A stretch of DNA of 8,067 bases from Gemmatimonadales bacterium UBA7835 (GTDB lineage Bacteria > Gemmatimonadota > Gemmatimonadetes > Longimicrobiales > Gaopeijiaceae). How positions within the stretch are numbered: the first letter of the stretch is position 1; the number at the start of each line of letters is the position of its first letter. A model generated the notes under the pieces. That model saw only the letters and a program-made list of their open reading frames with translations. It was not told where the DNA came from and did not search any database. The stretch spans positions 1-8,067 of the forward strand of contig DLTN01000087.1 in the NCBI GenBank assembly GCA_002500925.1. Reading direction: 5' to 3'. Made by a program: the position numbers and the translations under genes. Shown here piece after piece: positions 1-6,307 of this stretch.

Positions 1-1288
1 CGGCGGCAAGGGGTCTGGTTATACGCTCAAGGACTGTGTCCGCCGCAATTTCTCGTCGCTCCATTGTAAAGACACGGAGCACGCGGGCCGTGGTGTAGAG
101 CTCCCTCGCGACCCTCGGCAGGTCTAGAACACCTTCTACCCCTTCTAGACCAAGGCGTTGAACAGTCCCATTACGGCGCTGAACGAGGAGGTCGAGTTGA
201 AACATCGCTTGCTTGACTGGGAAATCTATTATCACTTCACCGGACTCGAGCCCTAGCTCCTTAGCAAGCTCATCCTCGACAGCCCGTTTTTGTGGCGAGT
301 CACCGATCGCCCAACTCTCCACCTCACGCCCCGAAAGATCAGCGGCGGTCAACTCAAGTGCGCGCTTGGGCAACTTACGATGACGCAGTGCGGGGATCCA
401 ACGCTTAGCTATCCGCCTACCAATCTCATCTTTAGAATCCAACCCCCTGCGGCTGAGTTCGTACAGCAACTCTTCATCGGTCGGGCCAATCAGGTCTTCG
501 GGGTCAATTAGACGACCGCGCACGGCCTCTTCTACGATTCTTTTATACAGCCCTGTGGCTGCACGGACCGCATGGTGCCAGTACACATTCCGAAACATCT
601 GGTACTTAGCAAACAGCAACGACTCTAGGGCGGCGATCGCCTTTTCATGCACGCCCACCTCGTATAGACCCGTCTCTGGATCCTGCAAGAGCATGAGGCC
701 TTGGAGTAGGCGTGAAACGTCAACCTCTCCGTAGGGAACACCACAGAAACGTGCGTCACGGCGTAGGTACTCCATTTTGTCTAGATCAAGACTGCCGCTG
801 ATCAGACCCCGCAGGGGAATTTTGCTATCTCCGCGAATCAATTGGGCTAGTCGCCCCGGAACATCGTCGCCCAAAGGCGCGAGGGCATCACGTAATGATG
901 GTGAAGCGAAGAACCGCTGACTGACCTCTTCATGATGAGCAGGCAGGTGTTCCGGCTCTAGCTCTTCAAGAGCGTGGGAGTACGCATAGTGGCCTATATC
1001 GTGCAGCAGGGCTGCGTACGGGATGAGTTCTTCTCCCTCCCAAGCTTCCTGTGGGACGTCCTCACGTTGACGAAGATGTTGCAGGCCAGTCCGGGTCAGG
1101 TGATATACACCCAAGGCGTGATCGAAGCGAGTGTGGGTCGCCCCTGGGTAGACGAGATGGGCGAGCCCTAGCTGGCGAATATAGCGGAGACGCTGAAACT
1201 CGGCCGTATCAATGATACTCACCGCCATCGCGTCTAGGTGCACCGTCTCCCAAAGCGGGTCGCGTATCGCTTTTTCGGAGCTAGTCAT
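1..1288 (-). CDS. HD superfamily phosphohydrolase (COG1078 type), 3' end outside window
   Basis: The frame is open from an ATG at 1288 to the window edge (429 codons seen, no stop), so the C-terminus is missing. The family (B. subtilis YwfO, Enterococcus EF1143) are metal-dependent phosphohydrolases related to dNTP triphosphohydrolases and SAMHD1, cytosolic and acting on nucleotides. Visible metal-site motifs: PGATHTRFDHALG around residues 49-60 (His57), ALLHDIGHYAYSHALE at 93-108 (His96-Asp97), and SGSLDLDKMEYLRRDA at 164-179 (Asp168/Asp170), the typical third element. A basic C-terminal part follows. Family members are about 400-500 residues, so only a modest tail is probably lost. The start is well bounded: an in-frame TGA lies at 1327-1325 and no other ATG, GTG or TTG falls between. 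The ribosome site is weak (ACGAG only). The gene follows the operon after 82 bases and may be a housekeeping nucleotide enzyme unrelated to it. The family is confident; the substrate is unknown. Confidence 0.93.
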   Translation of the reverse strand, partial: MTSSEKAIRDPLWETVHLDAMAVSIIDTAEFQRLRYIRQLGLAHLVYPGATHTRFDHALGVYHLTRTGLQHLRQREDVPQEAWEGEELIPYAALLHDIGHYAYSHALEELEPEHLPAHHEEVSQRFFASPSLRDALAPLGDDVPGRLAQLIRGDSKIPLRGLISGSLDLDKMEYLRRDARFCGVPYGEVDVSRLLQGLMLLQDPETGLYEVGVHEKAIAALESLLFAKYQMFRNVYWHHAVRAATGLYKRIVEEAVRGRLIDPEDLIGPTDEELLYELSRRGLDSKDEIGRRIAKRWIPALRHRKLPKRALELTAADLSGREVESWAIGDSPQKRAVEDELAKELGLESGEVIIDFPVKQAMFQLDLLVQRRNGTVQRLGLEGVEGVLDLPRVARELYTTARVLRVFTMERREIAADTVLERITRPLAA

Positions 1289-1370
1289 CGTGATAGCTCG
1301 TGGAGTAAGATCCGAGGGGGCCCGTCAAAGGTCCTGGGCCTTACTGATCGGCTGCTCCCAATTGAAAAAG
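1289..1370. other. 82-base intergenic gap before the HD gene
   Basis: This is the longest non-coding stretch in the window. On the minus strand it contains a T-run immediately after the upstream stop and a 5-bp GGCCC/GGGCC inverted repeat with a 12-base loop, not followed by Ts. I found no properly spaced -35/-10 pair and no strong Shine-Dalgarno sequence before the ATG at 1288. It could be a simple spacer within one transcript or hold an unrecognised weak promoter. Confidence 0.5.
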
Positions 1371-2147
1371 TCACAATTCGGTTAGCTCAGCCCGCAGGAG
1401 GCTGAGCACCACTTCAGCATGATCAAGTGCTTCACTTAGGCGACCCGAAGCGGCTTCTAATATAGTAAGGCGTTCGTTGATCAGGTTCTCAAACATGCGA
1501 CTCTGCAGAAGGGGCCAATGGTCCCGGTCGAAGGGCCCGAAACCCAACTCCACGTGGTAGCGAGTGTTTACGTCTACGGCCCTGACCGAAGCTTGGCTCC
1601 ACAGAAATGGGAGCAGATGATCAGAGGTGAGCTCGCCGATCCCCTCTGCATCAGCCTGAACCGTTTCCCGGTGAGGCATCCACTCTGCCAGAGAGATACG
1701 TAAACTGTCTGAACGAATCAGCGCCAACTGCCCCGAAGCTACTACTGCGGAGAGTGCCCCATCGGGCAACTCTGGCTCTATGCCTCCCAAGGATGACGCA
1801 ACAAGAGAGTCAAGGCGAGCGTCACTGAACGCCCCACGCTCACTACCCATAAGACCCAGCAGCTCACGGAGTGGCGCCTTCCCTCGAAATGGCCCATGCT
1901 CGTATACAGAATCAAGACTTACCAAACGATCACGCACCACCTCAAATTCTGAGATCAGCTGCTCGATGGCCTCTCTCTCACGAACACGTTCTTTCCGCTC
2001 TTCCCATGCAGCTTCGATTCCAAAAGCGACCAGTATCGAGAGAACAATCGTACTGCCTTCTATCGCTAATCGAGGGAGTGACTTTCCATCTAAGTCGCTC
2101 AAGCGCTTGCCCCTTATGGCAGAGCGCATCCCGCTTAGGTTAAACAT
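1371..2147 (-). CDS. DUF6090-like membrane-anchored protein, 258 aa
   Basis: Function is unknown. After about 28 polar and basic residues comes one hydrophobic helix (about 29-47, VLSILVAFGIEAAW), followed at once by a highly charged, probably coiled-coil stretch (48-80, EERKERVREREAI...). This helix-then-WEERK arrangement and the later segment VVASGQLALIRSDSLRISLAEW (split here: VVASGQLALI, then RSDSLRISLAEW, 135-156) match my memory of DUF6090 proteins of Bacteroidota and Gemmatimonadota. A second heptad-like helix closes the protein (223-258). The positive residues before the helix favour a cytoplasmic N-terminus and an outside C-terminal domain. The ATG shares its A with the TAA stop of the acylase gene (TAATG); the nearby AGGGA is only 2 bases from the ATG, so reinitiation after the acylase is more likely than independent loading. 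The next Met (residue 7) has no better site. No catalytic motif is visible. The coding call is firm and the family call moderate. Confidence 0.85.
   Translation of the reverse strand: MFNLSGMRSAIRGKRLSDLDGKSLPRLAIEGSTIVLSILVAFGIEAAWEERKERVREREAIEQLISEFEVVRDRLVSLDSVYEHGPFRGKAPLRELLGLMGSERGAFSDARLDSLVASSLGGIEPELPDGALSAVVASGQLALIRSDSLRISLAEWMPHRETVQADAEGIGELTSDHLLPFLWSQASVRAVDVNTRYHVELGFGPFDRDHWPLLQSRMFENLINERLTILEAASGRLSEALDHAEVVLSLLRAELTEL
1385..1407 (-). repeat. Perfect 7-bp inverted repeat at the 3' end of the DUF6090-like gene
   Basis: The arms GCTCAGC (1385-1391) and GCTGAGC (1401-1407) are perfectly complementary around a 9-base loop and lie in the last dozen codons of the gene. In the minus-strand transcript the hairpin is followed, about 15 bases later and just past the stop codon, by TTTTT. 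The gap between stem and T-run is too long for a standard intrinsic terminator, so this may be chance coding sequence or a weak transcript-end or processing structure. Confidence 0.4.
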
Positions 2148-4585
2148 TATCCCTGCGGCCGCAGCTCGATCCGAACGGCGGTGACCTCCTCAATCCGTTC
2201 CCGGGAATAAAAAACCGGGTGGAACTGATCTTTCGCCCAAAACTCGAATAGGTTGTCATAGAACGGTGACCGCGTGTCTCCACTCTGGCCCGGTGTATTC
2301 ATACCAACGGCTCTGTCCCAGTCTCCGGTGTCAACAATGATCCGGAAAGATGCTCCTGATGTCTGGTTGTCTCCGTTGCCAGTCTGATTCACCGTAGAGC
2401 CATAGCCACCGCGCGGTCGAGGGCCTTCTTCCAATATTGCACGCGTCTCAGAGCTTACCGCGGTACCCATGGGGTGATGCAAATAAGCGTGGTGGTAATC
2501 CTCCTGTCCGTACTGCCAGCCAGACATATCCGAGCCGAGCTTCTCCTCTAGCGCGTCCACGGCAGCTGCGAGCGCTGAAACGAGTAGCTCGTCGCGCGCG
2601 CGCATTGGATCTCCGCCTAACGTCCCCGGGGGAACCATGATCTTCTCGATAACCTTAGACAACGACAAGTTCATACCTACACCGGGCGGAACGACAGCGT
2701 CACGGACAGCGCGGCGGAGTTCCCCTTCCCACGCTGCATAGACGCCTGCCGCGATCGAATTCTTGTCCATCACGTAGTTCCAGTCGAGAAGAAGTTCTCT
2801 CGCCTGTTCAGTCCGACCGCTGGAACCAACCTCCTCAAGCATAGGCACGAGCTGGCGGGCTGGAAGCGACAATTCATCCGTCTGGAGCTGAATATTGTCT
2901 GCTATTGAAAGGCGCGTTCCGCCCCCGAGAACTTCGACAATCCTGAGCCAGCGGTAGGGATCAGACCAAGAGAACCCAACGGCATCCATGTGCTCATAGT
3001 CGCGCGGAATTAGGTCATTATTGGCGGTGGCGAAATATCCCTCTTCGGGATTCACCACATGTGGCTTTGCAATGATCGGCAGGTACCCGTCCCACTCGTA
3101 CCGGCCGTCGCCGGGCACGGGTACAAGGCCGCTCCAGTTGCGACGGACGGGTGCGATACCAACCGATTGCCAACCAATCGTACCGTCTCGCCCTGCCCAT
3201 ATCATGTTTTCACCAGGGATATTGGAGTAGTTGCAAGCCTCCCTGAATTCTTCCCACGTCTTCGCCTGATCCATTCGCAGCGATGCTAGATACGGAGCAC
3301 CTCCAATCTCCATCCATCCCGCACGCACCGCATACGCTAGATTGCGCTCCTCGTCCTCAAAGACAACCGGCCCATGCCGCGTGTACTTGAGCGTCGCTGT
3401 ATGAGGCATCTCACCTCGAACAGGAATCTCCTCGGTCATGACGGTCATTGTTTCCCACTCTCCCCGGTACCGGTATTGATTCGGATTCACCGGGTTCGTC
3501 GCATAGACATAGAGGTCCTCTGCATCCGTCGAAAAGACAGTCAGCCCCCAAGCCCCGTATTCGTTGTGTCCAATCGATACGCCCGGAAGCGAAGGTTCGC
3601 CTCCACCTATCACATTCCATCCTGGGCCAACCAGGTGCACCCAGTAACGCAAGGAGGGTGATCCTTGAGCCCGGTGTGGGTCATTGGCCATCATCGGAAA
3701 GCCGCTTTCTGAGCGGGTGCCATCGATGACCCAGTTGTTCGACCCGATGTCCTGCTCCACGTCATAGGCCACAACACTCGACGCGTCGAGTGCCGCTTCC
3801 TCAAGCATCGCGAATGCGTCGACATCACCTCTCCGGGACTGATCAACTATGTCCTCCGGCTGGAAGCGGACCCCCCTGCGGAAGGCGTTGTAGATTCCTA
3901 GAATGTCCTCGGAAAGAGCTTCGCCATCGAGTGTGGGGTCCAACTCCAGAAGCGGATCACCTGGTCCATAAGTAGAAAGATGCTTTACTGCCTCCGCTCC
4001 GATCTCGGCGACTCGCCGCCCGGTAGCGAGTTCCGCCCCTATATTGCCCAGAAGTCCCTGATGCCTTGAGATCACAACGTCAGGAGTCCAGTGCCCCGGC
4101 GTAATGCCAAGTAGTTCAAACTCGATGGTGAGAAGGCTTGGGTCCTGCTCCGTCTGCGTTATGTACGCATTGATGCCGTCAGTATAGGCATTGATTATCA
4201 GAGAGCCACGGTCGTGGTAGTAATTGAGTTCTTGCTCAAGATCCCGGCGAAACTTGAATAGCCTAGTCCCGATGTCTCGCTGAAGCTCTCTCTCTCCCAG
4301 AATCTCAGCCACTGTACCTGTCGCTTGCCTCCGCCAAAGCTCTAGTTGGAAGAGTCGATCTCTGGCTGCATTCCACCCCTGAGCATAAAACAAATCATGC
4401 TCGGTCTCAGCATAGATGTGACTAATGCCCCACTGGTCGACAAGAATCTCTACCGGCTGGTCGAGGTCAGGGAGATCAAGCACGGTGGATTCCTGTGCGG
4501 CCATCGGTAAGACCAAAATCAGTTCTGCCATCACAACAGTGAACATCAACGTGCGGGCTCGACCTGCAATCAAGTTTTGAAGCAT
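2147..4585 (-). CDS. Exported penicillin acylase family (S45) N-terminal-nucleophile amidohydrolase, 812 aa
   Basis: The protein hydrolyses an amide bond after autocatalytic cleavage of the precursor into alpha and beta chains. Numbered from the ATG at 4585: signal peptide about 1-30 (LMFTVVMAELILVLPMAAQ); alpha-chain motif with GWNAARDRLFQLELWRR at about 70-86; processing site and nucleophile in DIGSNNWVIDG with Ser282; NDPHR with His304; NDL preceded by TAN, with Asn522; C-terminal PGQSGDTRSPFYDNLFEFW near 765-783. Relative to Ser as beta1, His304 is beta23 and Asn522 beta241, the exact spacings of E. coli penicillin G acylase; Asp354 and Asp357 fall at beta73 and beta76, two of its calcium ligands. 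Length matches the family (about 750-850). The frame extends upstream to a TTG at 4654 overlapping the previous gene, but the ATG at 4585 has AAAGGAAG before it and gives a normal signal peptide, so I prefer it. It lies 40 bases after the amidohydrolase gene. The substrate is unknown: beta-lactam, acyl-homoserine lactone and other N-acyl compounds are all possible. Confidence 0.95.
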   Translation of the reverse strand: MLQNLIAGRARTLMFTVVMAELILVLPMAAQESTVLDLPDLDQPVEILVDQWGISHIYAETEHDLFYAQGWNAARDRLFQLELWRRQATGTVAEILGERELQRDIGTRLFKFRRDLEQELNYYHDRGSLIINAYTDGINAYITQTEQDPSLLTIEFELLGITPGHWTPDVVISRHQGLLGNIGAELATGRRVAEIGAEAVKHLSTYGPGDPLLELDPTLDGEALSEDILGIYNAFRRGVRFQPEDIVDQSRRGDVDAFAMLEEAALDASSVVAYDVEQDIGSNNWVIDGTRSESGFPMMANDPHRAQGSPSLRYWVHLVGPGWNVIGGGEPSLPGVSIGHNEYGAWGLTVFSTDAEDLYVYATNPVNPNQYRYRGEWETMTVMTEEIPVRGEMPHTATLKYTRHGPVVFEDEERNLAYAVRAGWMEIGGAPYLASLRMDQAKTWEEFREACNYSNIPGENMIWAGRDGTIGWQSVGIAPVRRNWSGLVPVPGDGRYEWDGYLPIIAKPHVVNPEEGYFATANNDLIPRDYEHMDAVGFSWSDPYRWLRIVEVLGGGTRLSIADNIQLQTDELSLPARQLVPMLEEVGSSGRTEQARELLLDWNYVMDKNSIAAGVYAAWEGELRRAVRDAVVPPGVGMNLSLSKVIEKIMVPPGTLGGDPMRARDELLVSALAAAVDALEEKLGSDMSGWQYGQEDYHHAYLHHPMGTAVSSETRAILEEGPRPRGGYGSTVNQTGNGDNQTSGASFRIIVDTGDWDRAVGMNTPGQSGDTRSPFYDNLFEFWAKDQFHPVFYSRERIEEVTAVRIELRPQG

Positions 4586-4592
4586 CCCAGTT

Positions 4593-4600
4593 CTTCCTTT
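4593..4600 (-). promoter_or_regulatory. Shine-Dalgarno site that decides the acylase start
   Basis: AAAGGAAG on the minus strand ends 7 bases before the ATG at 4585. Neither the TTG at 4654 nor the ATG at 4609 has a comparable purine-rich site, so this site argues for initiation at 4585. Confidence 0.75.
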
Positions 4601-4625
4601 GTCCTTCATTTGAATATCAGTTGAG

Positions 4626-6293
4626 TCAGGCTTCGTAGACGGTTTTTCCTCCAACCACGGTCCGCGCCACCTGAATTTCTTTGATCCCGTCTGGATCTAC
4701 ATCGTACGGGCTCTCACTCAGCACGACAAAGTCACCCAGCTTGCCAGTGGTGATTGAGCCCTTGACTCTTTCCTCGTGCGAGGCGTATGCCCCGTGCATG
4801 GTACAAATCTTCATCGCCTGATCTAGGGTGATACGCTGGCTCGGACCCCAAACACGACCAGAAAAGTCCTTGCGTGTGACCATGGACTGCAACGCCATGA
4901 GCGGCTCATAGGGGCCTGGACTGTGATCCGACGCTGGTGCAACGGTAATTCCGTAGTCCATAAATGATTTGTGAGCGAACATCCAATTCATCTTCTCCTC
5001 ACCGTACTCGATCCACTTCTCACCATGGTAGTGGGCGTAGGTATAGAAAGGAGCAGGTATATAGCCACCCTCTGCTATCCGCCGCAGAAGCTCTGGATTC
5101 ACTAAGGAGCAGTGCTCCAAGCGGTGTCGGGCATCGGTACGCGGGTACTGCTGAGCCATCCGCTCATAGGCATTCAGCACCATGTCGATTGTGATATCTC
5201 CATTCGCATGGATCGCAATCTGCCAACCAGCACGATGAGCCTCTTCCACAGCGTCATGAATTTCGTCCTGAGTCATTGTAAGGATCCCAAAGTCGTCCGG
5301 ACGTCCAGCATATGGAGTACTCATGGCCATAGTGCGCTCAGATGCAGACCCGTCCGCAGAGAACTTCACGGGCCCAATCCGAAGCCATTCGTCACCCATG
5401 CCTGTCCGGACGCCTGACCTCATTAGTGATGGAAACGTCAGCCCGCGCGCCATGAGATTCGTCCGAAGAGAGAGGTTGCCACTCGCTCGAGCATCTTGGT
5501 ATGCGATAAAATCACTCCGAGATGTCCCCGCTTGGTGGACCGAGGTCAGTCCAGCAGCGTTCATCTTTTGGCAGATCACGGCGACACCTCGAGCACGCTC
5601 CTCTGGGGTCGAGCCGCTAGGCACATTGAATGCGCCTCGTGCTCGCTCAGCGACCTTGCCCGTTAATTCTCCATTCTCTCGATAGAAGTGTCCCCCGAAA
5701 GGATCCCTCGTCTGTGCAGTCACGCCGGCTAGCTCAAACGCCTTAGAGTTGTAGACCCCCGTATGGCCGCCACGATGGCCGACCATGATTGGGTGATCTG
5801 TGCTCACCTCATCGAGGTCTATCCGGCTGAGAGGGCGCCCCTCCTCCTGCTTCGTATCGTCGTACATAAAACCGACGAGCCACTCGCCCGGAGGCGTAGA
5901 CGCAGCACGCTCACGCAGCGCCCCCTGGATGCGCGCGATTGAACCCAAATTGGTATTTACATTCCTGAGCTCATTCAAGCCTGCGCCAGAAGGGTGTGAA
6001 TGCGCGTCGATAAAGCCCGGGACAACAGTCATACCCGCAACGTCAAGCACCGTCGAGTTGGGCCCAGCGAGGTTCTTCACGTCCGCTGACGATCCGACTG
6101 CTACAAAACTTTCGTTGTGGATCGCAAAGGCTTCAGCCTTCGGCTGGCTGTCATCCTGTGTCAGGACGTTAGCGTTCACCACGATCAGATCCGGAACGAA
6201 AGCTCCTTCTCTGGTGGGCGCGCATCCGGTGGTCAGTCCCGCTGCTGCTGCTGCACCGAGTCCTAAGAATTGCCTACGATCGAAATCCGACAT
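4626..6293 (-). CDS. Tat-exported, probably lipid-anchored amidohydrolase (COG1574 / YtcJ-like, Amidohydro_3), 555 aa
   Basis: This is a metal-dependent TIM-barrel hydrolase of the amidohydrolase superfamily; the group includes N-substituted formamide deformylase. The N-terminus SDFDRRQFLGLGAAAAAG is a twin-arginine signal (Arg6-Arg7), followed by LTTGC with Cys24, an approximate lipobox, which suggests a folded, lipid-anchored product outside the cytoplasm. The beta-sandwich part (VNANVLTQDD, about 39-48) leads into PGFIDAHSHPSG with the HxH pair His98/His100. Further likely metal or catalytic residues are Lys310 (VKFSADG, possible carbamylated lysine), His362 (IHANGD), His394 (RLEHC) and Asp456 (SDHSPGPYEP). 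The C-terminus (GKLGDFVVLSESPYDVD, 517-533) closes the sandwich. The length is normal for the family. The ATG has a strong GAGGGAGG site. It starts 14 bases after the symporter stop and precedes the acylase, so it may act on the same substrate class. The alanine run is encoded by four GCA repeats plus GCG. The exact reaction is unknown. Confidence 0.94.
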   Translation of the reverse strand: MSDFDRRQFLGLGAAAAAGLTTGCAPTREGAFVPDLIVVNANVLTQDDSQPKAEAFAIHNESFVAVGSSADVKNLAGPNSTVLDVAGMTVVPGFIDAHSHPSGAGLNELRNVNTNLGSIARIQGALRERAASTPPGEWLVGFMYDDTKQEEGRPLSRIDLDEVSTDHPIMVGHRGGHTGVYNSKAFELAGVTAQTRDPFGGHFYRENGELTGKVAERARGAFNVPSGSTPEERARGVAVICQKMNAAGLTSVHQAGTSRSDFIAYQDARASGNLSLRTNLMARGLTFPSLMRSGVRTGMGDEWLRIGPVKFSADGSASERTMAMSTPYAGRPDDFGILTMTQDEIHDAVEEAHRAGWQIAIHANGDITIDMVLNAYERMAQQYPRTDARHRLEHCSLVNPELLRRIAEGGYIPAPFYTYAHYHGEKWIEYGEEKMNWMFAHKSFMDYGITVAPASDHSPGPYEPLMALQSMVTRKDFSGRVWGPSQRITLDQAMKICTMHGAYASHEERVKGSITTGKLGDFVVLSESPYDVDPDGIKEIQVARTVVGGKTVYEA

Positions 6294-6297
6294 CGTG

Positions 6298-6305
6298 CCT
6301 CCCTC
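6298..6305 (-). promoter_or_regulatory. Strong Shine-Dalgarno site of the amidohydrolase gene
   Basis: GAGGGAGG ends 4 bases before the ATG at 6293, in the 14-base gap after the symporter TAA. It can offer GAGGG at 8 bases or GGAGG at 4 bases spacing, so the gene can initiate independently of the upstream one. Confidence 0.7.
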
Positions 6306-6307
6306 TA

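Noticed and set aside
290..1171. Two short plus-strand ORFs (290-511 and 974-1171) opposite the HD gene
   Set aside because: They lie across the uninterrupted minus-strand HD-domain frame, including its metal-binding motif, and have no recognisable content.
1319..1345. GGCCC/GGGCC inverted repeat in the gap before the HD gene as an intrinsic terminator
   Set aside because: The stem is only 5 bp with a 12-base loop and is followed by Cs, not a U-tract.
1780..2184. Overlapping plus-strand ORFs opposite the DUF6090-like gene
   Set aside because: The Arg/Ser-rich products have no domain features, and the minus-strand frame has a membrane helix, a family pattern and a coupled start.
2592..2604. 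Short alternating CG run as a possible Z-DNA or regulatory element
   Set aside because: It encodes Arg-Ala-Arg in the acylase and is too short to separate from ordinary coding in a GC-rich gene.
6241..6254. Trinucleotide repeat in the amidohydrolase signal peptide as a phase-variable tract
   Set aside because: Four GCA units encoding alanines are common in Tat signal h-regions, and a triplet unit cannot switch the frame.
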